A DNA stretch of 8,990 bases from Betaproteobacteria bacterium TMED156 (GCA_002171155.1 NHHF01000080.1:13809-22798); one strand, 5' to 3'; shown: positions 1 to 7,043, numbered from the stretch's first letter. Program-made: numbers and translations. Notes: a model not told the origin generated them from the sequence alone.

Positions 1-2324
1 CCGTTAGCGGCGATGCCACTACCGTACTTGATCTGACCTGAAACATTGCCGCCGTCGACGGCTTTCAGAAGGTTCATTTGACTCAAAGTAGCAACCTTTA
101 GTTCTATTGTATCTGCTGCTACCGTATCGCTCAAGGTGGTTACAAACTTTATTTTTACAGGGGCGCCAGCTCCGCCGGCGGCGGCGGGAACTGTAATCTG
201 ACACTCGTGTCCATCCGCTCCACCATTTATTGTGAGTACGTTAGCGAGGGTACCCTTAGTACCTGAAAGCATGGCGTTTGCTCCAATTTGCGCGCCGTTT
301 GTGATTGGAGTCACTGTACTAGCTGTAGTATCCGCGGAAGAAAGTAGTGCGTCTGTTAGTTTATAGGCTTTGACATCCAGAGCGCCGGCTTCAGATACTG
401 AAGTGATGACCATGTTCTCACCGGCCGAGCAGCCGTGGGCAGCTGCTGGGTTGGGCATCGTCAAAGTGGCGGTTGCAGCTTGACCCAGGCCGTTGCGGGA
501 CCCTGAAACATATTCTGCGAGTACAACATCTCCAACTGTGGAAACGTTAGGCAACCCGCCAGCTAGCTGAGGATTAACATGTAATACAACATCCTCTAAA
601 GAAAAAATAAATGAATGTTCAGTTGTTGCTGCAGCGCTTTCTCCTGAATCCTGATCTGCAGTCAGACCAGTGAATTCTGGTAGTCTTCTCGTATAATCAA
701 CATATCCTGGGTTCAGTATTGTTTGTGTTGTATGTTTTGATCCGACTGACCAAACTTGCTTAAAAGGAGATGCGCCCATCATAAACCCATCTGACAGCGA
801 TCCTGAATTGACCAAAGGCATTGATGGCCATTTTAGAACCAAATTTGAATTTGCATTTGTTGTTAGAGCACCAACTCTCGCCTTTGCTGCACTGTCTATC
901 CAATCTGCTGCTTGAAACGAGCCCGTTCCATTAACAGCAAAATCACTGCCCGAAACAACCTTTACCTTTGGCACGATAGGGCCAAGAAATCCAAAAGGTA
1001 CCAAGGAAGGGTCAGCTGGAGGTGCTCCGACTAGACGTGGGTGCATTTCGATTCTAACGTACTCAGAAATATTCGGGTGAGTTCCATAAACTTTGTTTCT
1101 TCTTTCAGTTGAATCCCACTTGTAATATTGTGTACCTATCTTTTTTGCGACATAATTATCAGAGATTGGGTTAAGGTTAAGGTTATCAAACCTCTCCACC
1201 TCGACCAATCTCGTTCCCCTTATTTCGTTCACCACTAGTGAGAAGCTGCCGAATGTATCTGTTGCATTTGCGCGAGGAATATTGATTCTCTCTATTGACA
1301 CCATAAGTTCTCTTGAGGATTTAAACCCATCTTGTCTTGCAACAGCACGGAATAATTTTTCTGCGTCATCATGAACAATGCCAGTAGGTTGGCCCGATGT
1401 GTCCTGGGCTATAAACCAACCTGTTTTTGCTGCCTGAAGGGAGTGCTCTCCTGATTTAAAATCTGACATTTGAGAATCTAATTTTAAAATCATTGCTGCA
1501 AGAGCTCCAGTCCCTTTATTCGCTAAAATTTCTTGATAGTTTTCTTCAAAAGTCTCTCCAAGCCAATAAAGATCAGAAAGATCTCTTTGTTGAGTTTCTC
1601 CTACTCTGCCTGTTATATTGCTGTTAGTTTTTGTTGGGTTAGTGTTGAAGCCTTCTCTTATTTTATCGAAAGAAAAAGTAACATCTCTAGATCTACTGCT
1701 ATCAGCTAATCTTAAGGTGAATTTTCTTTGAGTATCCTCTTTTATTAATATCCCTTCGTGTGCGCCGACTTCACTGGTGCTGCCGGCGGCGGGATTGTCC
1801 ATAACCTGAGTCTTTTGAGAAGCATAAAGCTTTGGTGCAAAATCACTAGTTCCATAAAATATTGCTGCTAGCGACCCTGTCACCCCCCTAGCATCAGACG
1901 GATCTCTATCTGACGCACTGTTAAAAAGAAATAATCCATATGATTGTGAAGATTTCCATCCCGGAGATGCTGCATCGGTTGCTTTTGCTGCATCTCCGGC
2001 GATGCCAGCAAGCCTAACAATTGTTACTGGGGAATCAATATCTGCTGAAAGATAAGCTCTTGCTGCATATGGTGCATAAGATTCGGCCAACAGATCAGTA
2101 CCTTCTCTCCAAGGATCTTCTCCTTCGTTACCGGGCATGGTTCTGCCAAATACTCTTTCAAATTCTTCCAAAGACCTTACCTTGTAAGGCGTAAGCGCGG
2201 GCCCCTTTCTCGTTCTACCGATTATAACCGGGCCGACCGCGTTGGGGATACCTGGAAGCTGAGAATTGTCAATCTCTTTTAAGAAAACTCCCGGTGATAC
2301 AAATCTAAACTTTCTAGATGCCAT
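1..2324 (-). CDS. Tail sheath protein, T4 gp18-like (3' end beyond the window)
   Basis: The tail sheath polymerises around the tail tube and contracts to drive the tube through the host envelope. The frame is open from the ATG at 2324-2322 to the left window edge: 774 codons, no stop. The N-terminus shows the usual sheath opening: SPGVFLKEID at residues 10-19, then GPVIIGRTRKGPA and, shortly after, a segment reading SLEEFERVFG. Further in are IERINIPRAN, SLVVNEIRGTRLVEVERFDN and the HSFIFSLEDV ... SGSRNG segment (SGSRNG at 607-612). T4 gp18 is 659 residues, so this protein is already longer, although the conserved C-terminal domain has not yet appeared. Residues 613-774 look like an inserted domain, and the DNA there appears richer in GC. 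GAGGAG nine bases upstream fixes the start. The gene lies after a terminator and so probably has its own promoter. The family call is firm; the insertion is inferred from memory of the family pattern. Confidence 0.87.
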   Translation of the reverse strand, partial: MASRKFRFVSPGVFLKEIDNSQLPGIPNAVGPVIIGRTRKGPALTPYKVRSLEEFERVFGRTMPGNEGEDPWREGTDLLAESYAPYAARAYLSADIDSPVTIVRLAGIAGDAAKATDAASPGWKSSQSYGLFLFNSASDRDPSDARGVTGSLAAIFYGTSDFAPKLYASQKTQVMDNPAAGSTSEVGAHEGILIKEDTQRKFTLRLADSSRSRDVTFSFDKIREGFNTNPTKTNSNITGRVGETQQRDLSDLYWLGETFEENYQEILANKGTGALAAMILKLDSQMSDFKSGEHSLQAAKTGWFIAQDTSGQPTGIVHDDAEKLFRAVARQDGFKSSRELMVSIERINIPRANATDTFGSFSLVVNEIRGTRLVEVERFDNLNLNPISDNYVAKKIGTQYYKWDSTERRNKVYGTHPNISEYVRIEMHPRLVGAPPADPSLVPFGFLGPIVPKVKVVSGSDFAVNGTGSFQAADWIDSAAKARVGALTTNANSNLVLKWPSMPLVNSGSLSDGFMMGASPFKQVWSVGSKHTTQTILNPGYVDYTRRLPEFTGLTADQDSGESAAATTEHSFIFSLEDVVLHVNPQLAGGLPNVSTVGDVVLAEYVSGSRNGLGQAATATLTMPNPAAAHGCSAGENMVITSVSEAGALDVKAYKLTDALLSSADTTASTVTPITNGAQIGANAMLSGTKGTLANVLTINGGADGHECQITVPAAAGGAGAPVKIKFVTTLSDTVAADTIELKVATLSQMNLLKAVDGGNVSGQIKYGSGIAAN

Positions 2325-2333
2325 ATTATTATT

Positions 2334-2339
2334 CTCCTC
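2334..2339 (-). promoter_or_regulatory. Shine-Dalgarno of the sheath gene
   Basis: On the minus strand GAGGAG lies 9 bases before the ATG at 2324. It is a strong match to the 16S rRNA 3' end, as expected for a highly made structural protein, and it supports this start codon. Confidence 0.8.
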
Positions 2340-2348
2340 ATTATAGGA

Positions 2349-2374
2349 TTAGTAAGTGGTATTTTACTTATTAA
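2349..2374. repeat. Imperfect inverted repeat in the sheath gene leader
   Basis: TTAGTAAGT (2349-2357) and ACTTATTAA (2366-2374) form a stem of about nine pairs around an 8-base loop. It contains a G-T pair on the plus strand, which becomes an A-C mismatch in the minus-strand transcript. No U-tract follows, so it does not look like a terminator. It could be a leader structure, a binding site, or chance in AT-rich DNA. Confidence 0.35.
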
Positions 2375-2400
2375 ATAGTTTTTGTATGATCTAAAGGAAG

Positions 2401-2434
2401 CAAGAAAAAGAAAAGCCCGCCAAAAAGGCGGGCT
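2401..2434 (-). terminator. Rho-independent terminator after the fibre-like gene
   Basis: In the minus-strand transcript AGCCCGCC (2434-2427 complement) pairs with GGCGGGCT (2421-2414 complement) around a TTTTT loop. This is an 8-bp, mostly G-C stem. It is followed directly by a T-rich run (TTTTCTTTTTCTTG). The stem lies 30-51 bases past the stop codon of the 1259-residue gene. It should end most transcripts entering from upstream and separate that gene from the sheath gene. Confidence 0.92.
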
Positions 2435-2464
2435 GGGTGGGAAGAAAGGTAGGTTTTATCTTAG

Positions 2465-5400
2465 TTAGGCCTTGATGTATCGTAGTTGTAACACGTCGTC
2501 ACCGTCAAGGGCTTCTTCGAAACGAATCTTAGGTGGTCCAGTGTTGGTCAACAAGTGATAGTCATAGACTGCACCCTGACTTCCGCCATCTGGTGTACCC
2601 TCAACGGAACCAGACTGGGTCTGGAGCATACCGTTTAAGAACACCTGCAGTGATCCTGATACCATATTCTGAGACAGAGATCCAGTCTTAAGGTCCGAAG
2701 ACAATACGCTGCCCTTTGTTACAGAAGTTGCAATATCAGTGATACACTCAATACTCATGACACCAGCAGAAACCTGAATACCGGTTCCGCCAACCGTGGT
2801 TGCAAAATCATTTGCACTTTCTCTCTTAAGCTTTGAATCTGTTGCGTCAAAGAACACAACAGAGTCAGCGGATGCATCGTAAGCTGCATCGCCAAAGCCG
2901 TCAAGAAAGTTTAACTCTGCGGCGGTTGAAGTAACAAGTGTACCGGCTAGTTCGAGACCATATGAGGAACCATCATGGTCCTGAATATTCAACGAAGCAG
3001 ACGCTCCGTCTAGGGTCAACTTGTTACTCTTGCTGCTTGACTGAACCTCAAAAGCGGTGGCACTTGATGGGGATGCGGATGAAACTGTATCCATCGTAGG
3101 GGATCCATCGAAGCTGATAGATGTCCCTGATGAGTAAGATGCCAGCGTGAAAGTGGCTGAACCTCCAGAAACAGAAATTCTTAGTGTTCCATTCGACCCA
3201 ATCTTGCTGTTAAAGGCACTTGCCGTATCTGCATCATTGAAGGAAATCGCGCTAGTACTTGAAGTTATAGACGACTCCTGTATTGCAGCTTTTACAGTTC
3301 CGTGATCTTTCGAGGCATTACTAATACCAGAAACGCTCACTGAAGTTGCACTACTTGCACCTGCATTGTAAGACACAGAAAATGAAGTAGCACCGGATGA
3401 AACCGAACTACTAACATCATAAGCAATTGTATCCGACCCTGCGGTAAACACAATTGTAGTACCAGAACCAATCGAAGTCCCTACATCTGGCGACATAGAA
3501 ATCGTAGATGTTGAGCTACTAAGAGTGGAGCCTACAATTCTGCTGACCTGGAATCCAGAGAAAGAAGAAGTTAGTCTATCATCCTTAATATCACTTCCAA
3601 AAATACTAGACTGCGCGTGCGTCAGTGTCGCGGCACTAGCTGAGGTGCCCATGCTTAAAACAGACCCATCGGCCATGAAAAGATCAGACCAACGTGTCGA
3701 TGAATCACCAAGCGCTGCTTGGTCGTTAGATCCAGGCTTAACCTGCGCTCCTGCTGCGTCGAGAATAATATCTCCAGCGACGTCAAGTTTCAAATCTCCA
3801 GAGGCGACATCAATCTCGTTTGCTGCAAAAGTAAACAAGGTTGTAGAGTCGTCCTTCATAAGGATTTGACCGCTGTCAGCATTAAGGTCAATGTCACCAG
3901 CTGCGTCAATAATAACCTTCTGGGAAGATCCTGCTGCTTCTAGTGTCAAAGCACCAGCTGCAGTCGAAACCTTACCGGCGTCAGTCATTAAAACATCTCC
4001 TTCAAGGTGGAGATCCTGCCATGCTGCAGAGGTAGTACCCAAATCATAGGTATCATCTGCGGCTGGTACGAGATCGCCTGTAACTACAACATCGTTAGAG
4101 CCGGCGGCTGCAGATATTGTCAAATCTCCTGCAGAAGTAGCTATAGAACCCGCGTCGGTCATTGTGATGTCACCCTCAAGGAACAGGTCTTGCCATGCTG
4201 CCGAAGCAGATCCTAGATCATATGTATCGTCGGCGTTTGGCAACATATTACCATCGACCTTGACGTCACTGCCACCTGGATCTAAAAGAATATCAGCTGC
4301 TGCAACAATCTGAAGATCTGTAGACACATCTAAGTAATCGCTAGCTCCGTCAATCATAAGCTTGCCAACCGCAAGTCCATGGTAGCCTGAGCCCTTCTTT
4401 ACTTCAATTCTGTCACCCGAAGCGAGTTGTTGAATTGTAATGTCATCACCAGAACCACCTTCCATCGTGATACCAGCACCATCAATAACAGCTGAAGTGC
4501 TGTTGTCTCGGTCTATAACGATGTTGTGATCAGCGACTGCTAGGGTCGCTGTATTAATCGTAGTAGTTGTACCGGAAACGGTAAGGTTACCAGTAACAGT
4601 AACAGTATCAGCAGAAAGTGCCATGTTACCTGCACCTGAACCAGAGTTACTGGCTGCGATTGTCATTGTGACATCTGAGCCTGAGTTAGCAGTGACTGTG
4701 AAGTTAGATGAATCAACTGCGTCAAGCGTGATTCCACCACCTGATGAGTTAATATCTACGGCACCCGCAGACGTAATGTCAATCTCGCTAGAGTTGCCTA
4801 CAATGCTAACGCCAGCGGCACCATCAAGTGTTAAAGCGCCTGCTGAGGTTGCGACTTGACCTGCATCAGTCATTAATACATCACCCTCAAGGTGCAGATC
4901 CTGCCAAGCGGATGAAGTTGATCCAAGATCATAGGTATCATCTGCTCCTGGAAGGAATCCTGCTGAAGTTATGCTAGCATAAGTGGTGCTTCCGTCTTTA
5001 AAAGACACAGTTCCACCATCAGCATTGATTTCAACGTCACCAGTTGCATCTAAGATAATGTTTTGACTTGAAGCAGCAGTAGATAGCGTCAATGCGCCTG
5101 CAGCGGTCTCAACTTTACCTGCATCTGTGAAAAGAACATCCCCTTCGAGGTGAAGGTCTTGCCATGCAGCACTGGTTGTACCTAGATCGTAAGTATCATC
5201 GGCTGACGGTACGAGGTCACCAGTTACGACCACATCTGCCGCGGCAACGATGTGTAAGTCCGATCCTGACATATCAATATAATCAGAAGCGCTGTCTATT
5301 TCTAATCTAATTACTCGTGTGTTGCCACCAGCAATCGAAAGAAGATTCGATGAGTGGGTCATCGTAACATCGCCGTTATTAAAGTTAACAACGCCGCCAG

Positions 5401-6244
5401 AAGCCAAGAAAGCATCTGACCACATCAAAGAGGCTGAACCTAAAGCTCCGCCATCTGATGAGTTTGGTAATAAATTACCGTCTACCTTTGCATCACCACC
5501 GCCTGGATCCAAAAGGATATCGGCTGCAGCGATAATTTGAAGATCTGTAGACACGTCTAAATAATCGCTGGCACCATCAATTTCAAATCTTGCTGAACGG
5601 ATGTTTCCTCCAGCAGTCAAAAGATTTGTACTTGGGTTATAATTCAATGAAGAGCCATCAACTCGAAGCTTACCGTCACCAGTACCCTTCGAAACCGATG
5701 TCACTGAAGATATCGAAGACTTATTCATCGATGTTGCGTTTGACAACCCTGCATTAAAGGTCACAGCAACACTAGTGTCGGTGGAACTTACAGTACTGTT
5801 AAAAGTAAAGGCGATCTTGTTGCTGCTGCTATCTGTGAAGATTACTGCTAGTCCAGCTGCAGCGGATGCACCATATTCCGGACTAAAGGTTAAGGAAGTA
5901 GTGCTGTTTGTCACAGAGCTCTCCTGAAGCCTTGACGTCTGAAATGACGAGTAACTGGATGCATTTGCAGCGTTATACTCATTATCGTCGTCTACGAAAA
6001 CAAGCTGGTACGATGCAGAGTCTCCAGTTTCTCTTATGTCGGTCTTGGAGAAAAAATCTTGCATTGAATCTGCAGTGATTTTCTTTGGTACGGCGCTGCC
6101 AGACTGAACGAGAAAGTGATCTCCGCCGGTTAGACCGGTGAGTGCACTAACGTCGGACCCTGTAATATTAAGGGATGCGCCGGAAACTTTATCTGAATTA
6201 ACTATCTTTTCTAACTGTCCATCATTTAGTTTTGTTCTAGCCAT
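2465..6244 (-). CDS. Large modular repeat-rich virion protein, probable tail or neck fibre
   Basis: This 1259-residue protein is rich in Ser, Thr, Ala, Gly and Asp, with one cysteine (1167) and six tryptophans. The N-terminus has a segment common at the start of phage fibre proteins (HFLVQSGS ... KKITADSMQDFF, about 43-65), probably for attachment to the virion. A module at 101-187 is repeated at 898-982. The centre carries six copies of a DDTYDLGxxSxAWQDLxLEGD-type motif and three IDxASDY(L/I)D modules (from 222, 316 and 631). Residues 558-577 hold the GTTTTINTATLAVADHNIVI linker and 1107-1116 TAAELNFLDG, both familiar in marine phage fibres. The C-terminus (about 1198-1259: QVFLNGMLQ ... 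DYHLL ... IRFEEALDGDDVLQLRY) resembles a small beta domain that often ends such proteins. No catalytic motif, membrane segment or S74 chaperone signature was seen. AGGAGGA six bases upstream fixes the ATG. A fibre or whisker role is inferred; the site on the virion is unknown. Confidence 0.82.
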   Translation of the reverse strand: MARTKLNDGQLEKIVNSDKVSGASLNITGSDVSALTGLTGGDHFLVQSGSAVPKKITADSMQDFFSKTDIRETGDSASYQLVFVDDDNEYNAANASSYSSFQTSRLQESSVTNSTTSLTFSPEYGASAAAGLAVIFTDSSSNKIAFTFNSTVSSTDTSVAVTFNAGLSNATSMNKSSISSVTSVSKGTGDGKLRVDGSSLNYNPSTNLLTAGGNIRSARFEIDGASDYLDVSTDLQIIAAADILLDPGGGDAKVDGNLLPNSSDGGALGSASLMWSDAFLASGGVVNFNNGDVTMTHSSNLLSIAGGNTRVIRLEIDSASDYIDMSGSDLHIVAAADVVVTGDLVPSADDTYDLGTTSAAWQDLHLEGDVLFTDAGKVETAAGALTLSTAASSQNIILDATGDVEINADGGTVSFKDGSTTYASITSAGFLPGADDTYDLGSTSSAWQDLHLEGDVLMTDAGQVATSAGALTLDGAAGVSIVGNSSEIDITSAGAVDINSSGGGITLDAVDSSNFTVTANSGSDVTMTIAASNSGSGAGNMALSADTVTVTGNLTVSGTTTTINTATLAVADHNIVIDRDNSTSAVIDGAGITMEGGSGDDITIQQLASGDRIEVKKGSGYHGLAVGKLMIDGASDYLDVSTDLQIVAAADILLDPGGSDVKVDGNMLPNADDTYDLGSASAAWQDLFLEGDITMTDAGSIATSAGDLTISAAAGSNDVVVTGDLVPAADDTYDLGTTSAAWQDLHLEGDVLMTDAGKVSTAAGALTLEAAGSSQKVIIDAAGDIDLNADSGQILMKDDSTTLFTFAANEIDVASGDLKLDVAGDIILDAAGAQVKPGSNDQAALGDSSTRWSDLFMADGSVLSMGTSASAATLTHAQSSIFGSDIKDDRLTSSFSGFQVSRIVGSTLSSSTSTISMSPDVGTSIGSGTTIVFTAGSDTIAYDVSSSVSSGATSFSVSYNAGASSATSVSVSGISNASKDHGTVKAAIQESSITSSTSAISFNDADTASAFNSKIGSNGTLRISVSGGSATFTLASYSSGTSISFDGSPTMDTVSSASPSSATAFEVQSSSKSNKLTLDGASASLNIQDHDGSSYGLELAGTLVTSTAAELNFLDGFGDAAYDASADSVVFFDATDSKLKRESANDFATTVGGTGIQVSAGVMSIECITDIATSVTKGSVLSSDLKTGSLSQNMVSGSLQVFLNGMLQTQSGSVEGTPDGGSQGAVYDYHLLTNTGPPKIRFEEALDGDDVLQLRYIKA
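3299..3553 (-). repeat. Second copy of an FQxSR beta-rich module
   Basis: Residues 898-982 (FQVSRIVGSTLSSSTSTISM to the SKDHG end) align with residues 101-187. Shared features are SPxxG, a (V)IFT-type strand, the SSxVSSxxTSxxVxxNAG segment and a closing SxISxxSK. A third partial relative follows at once (IQESSITSSTSAISF from about residue 988); it resembles the LQESSVTNSTTSLTF segment of the first copy. Confidence 0.72.
3665..5470 (-). repeat. Six copies of a LG-x-S-x-x-W-x-D-L motif inside the fibre-like gene
   Basis: The conserved tryptophans are residues 275, 361, 447, 684, 742 and 852 (codons at 5420-5422, 5162-5164, 4904-4906, 4193-4195, 4019-4021 and 3689-3691). The full form is DDTYDLGTTSAAWQDLHLEG; the first copy (ALGSASLMWSDAF) and the last (ALGDSSTRWSDLF) are divergent. 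The first three are exactly 86 residues (258 bases) apart. The later gaps are 237, 58 and 110 residues. After most copies comes D(V/I)xxTDAGxxxTxAGxLT. The likely origin is internal duplication followed by insertion and deletion between copies. Confidence 0.9.
4239..4354 (-). repeat. Second copy of a 116-base module in the fibre-like gene
   Basis: This encodes residues 631-669, IDGASDYLDVSTDLQIVAAA and the following DILLDPGG ... LPN segment. It is about four-fifths identical by eye to 5466-5581 (residues 222-260), with most differences at third codon positions. Both copies lie 53 residues before a W-x-D-L motif, so the duplicated block probably includes that motif. Confidence 0.85.
5466..5581 (-). 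repeat. First copy of the 116-base module in the fibre-like gene
   Basis: This encodes residues 222-260, IDGASDYLDVSTDLQIIAAA and the following DILLDPGG ... LPN segment, partner of 4239-4354. A shorter, more divergent relative (IDSASDYIDMSGSDLHIVAA) starts at residue 316. Confidence 0.85.
5684..5944 (-). repeat. First copy of an FQxSR beta-rich module
   Basis: Residues 101-187 (FQTSRLQESSVTNSTTSLTF to VSKG) pair with 898-982. The copies bracket the W-x-D-L repeat region, so the protein has a roughly symmetrical layout with one such module on each side of the repeats. Confidence 0.72.
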
Positions 6245-6250
6245 GTTTAT

Positions 6251-6257
6251 TCCTCCT
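6251..6257 (-). promoter_or_regulatory. Strong Shine-Dalgarno of the fibre-like gene
   Basis: On the minus strand AGGAGGA lies 6 bases before the ATG at 6244. It is the strongest ribosome binding site in the window and confirms the start. Confidence 0.85.
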
Positions 6258-6311
6258 ATAGCTTTATAGAAACATTTTTCTTGAGAAATAAAATAAAAGT
6301 AATAAAATTTA

Positions 6312-6322
6312 ACTTATTTAAT
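6312..6322 (-). promoter_or_regulatory. Candidate late-promoter-like AT motif in the fibre gene leader
   Basis: The 182-base spacer 6245-6426 is very AT-rich and holds no gene. On the minus strand ATTAAATAAGT (6322-6312) matches the T4 late -10 consensus TATAAATA at 6 of 8 positions. A similar string, TTAATAAGT, is in the sheath leader at 2374-2366. In DNA this AT-rich, such matches are common, so this is only a candidate. No convincing terminator for the upstream gene was found in the spacer; a weak 5-bp TTATC/GATAA stem occurs near its upstream end, 8 bases or so before a T7 run. Confidence 0.3.
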
Positions 6323-6426
6323 TGAATAAAATTATGATGTGATATAAATTTGATTAAAGTTCGGTGAGGTAAAAAAATGTTCTTATCGATTAACTAAACT
6401 GATAATTTAACTAGTGTTCAAAATTT

Positions 6427-6639
6427 CTAAGAGAAAAGTATTTTCTTTAAGTTTCTGACATTATTATCAAATTTGCAAAAATCAGAATCAAGAAATTCGA
6501 GGGCCGTAGATTGGCATTCGTTTTGCGAATCTTCAAAGCAAAAGTGAAACTTACCTGAATCTAATCTTTTGCATTCTTTTAATTTGAAGCCTCTTAATTG
6601 CAAGTATGCTGCAATTCCTATATCACTCGTCGTAAACAT
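6427..6639 (-). CDS. Small DUF5659-like protein, 70 residues
   Basis: The pattern FTTSDIGIAAYLQLRGFKL (residues 2-20), then a GKFHFCFEDS strand segment and a C-terminal DNNVRNLKKIL resembles DUF5659 as I remember it: a small domain of unknown function with an F-T-T-x-D/S ... AAYL-x-x-x-G-(F/Y) start and an F-x-F-x-D middle. There are three cysteines (24, 34, 42), unusually many for its size and perhaps incidental. No membrane segment or signal peptide is seen. The start follows AAGGAA about 10 bases upstream, and the gene begins 53 bases after the 116-residue gene, probably in the same transcript. It has no known role in a virion. The family link is from pattern memory and moderately sure; that it is a real gene is likely. 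Confidence 0.7.
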   Translation of the reverse strand: MFTTSDIGIAAYLQLRGFKLKECKRLDSGKFHFCFEDSQNECQSTALEFLDSDFCKFDNNVRNLKKILFS

Positions 6640-6692
6640 ATTTTATGATTCCTTGATTCTTTTTGTTTGCAAAAGTAAATAGTAATTATTGT

Positions 6693-7043
6693 CTATTGTT
6701 TCCTAACAAAATACGCTTTTTCCCCAGGAGAGTCTGGCATTTTTAACTCGTAAGCTGCATCCTTATCAACACTCAACTCATCCCTTAATTGTGTTGCAGC
6801 TTCATAAACATGATTTTCAAGCAGCGTTAGCCTGGTTATAAGGTCTGCTTTTTGCCTTTCAGTGTTAAGCAAAAATTTTGCTAAATATTCTTCAATTTTT
6901 AACTGCTCCTGTCGCATTTCATACGTTTCTCTTACGGATTCCCACTCGATAGGGATAACCTCTTCAGTTCTTTCCTGCTGTGGTTCTTCCGAAGTCTCGG
7001 TTTCAAGTTCTTCTACTTGTGTTTCATTATTTTCTTCAGACAT
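6693..7043 (-). CDS. Acidic N-terminus plus coiled-coil protein, 116 residues, unknown function
   Basis: I do not recognise a family. Residues 1-30 are highly acidic and low in complexity, with about half glutamate. Residues 34-92 look helical and heptad-like (EYLAKFLLNTERQKADLITR and LTLLENHVYEAATQLRDEL), suggesting a dimeric or trimeric coiled coil. The tail is KMPDSPGEKAYFVRKQ. It sits 57 bases after the gp15-like gene, where T4 has the small terminase gene 16. Small terminases are short oligomeric proteins with coiled coils, but I see no resemblance to T4 gp16 and no DNA-binding helix-turn-helix. A chaperone or assembly factor for the nearby fibre is another possibility. AAAGGA about 9 bases upstream supports the ATG. 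No membrane segment or signal peptide is seen. Confidence 0.8.
   Translation of the reverse strand: MSEENNETQVEELETETSEEPQQERTEEVIPIEWESVRETYEMRQEQLKIEEYLAKFLLNTERQKADLITRLTLLENHVYEAATQLRDELSVDKDAAYELKMPDSPGEKAYFVRKQ

Noticed and set aside
19..204. Minus-strand open frame of 61 codons near the left edge
   Set aside because: It is a different frame within the sheath gene, which is open throughout. Its Arg-rich and Ser-rich product is what a shifted reading of GC-rich Ala/Gly codons gives.
2341..2346. TATAAT-like sequence just upstream of the sheath gene as a -10 promoter element
   Set aside because: Transcription from it would begin after the Shine-Dalgarno GAGGAG, giving a message with no ribosome binding site, and no good -35 element is placed upstream.
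3580..3610. SDIKDDRLTSSF segment as an S74 intramolecular chaperone cleavage motif
   Set aside because: S74 domains lie at the C-terminus with a SDxRLKxNI-type motif. This segment is at residue 883 or so, lacks the following residues, and the protein ends in a different small domain.
3665..5470. Regularly spaced repeats as a CRISPR array
   Set aside because: The repeats are diverged, coding, in frame and spaced by 58-237 codons. There are no short identical repeats with unique spacers.
3525..5540. Several plus-strand open frames of 69-114 codons inside the fibre-like gene (for example 3525-3869 and 4623-4859)
   Set aside because: They lie opposite a long, repeat-rich gene with clear protein-level conservation between its repeats. 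None shows a recognisable domain. They are antisense shadows of the repeated codons.
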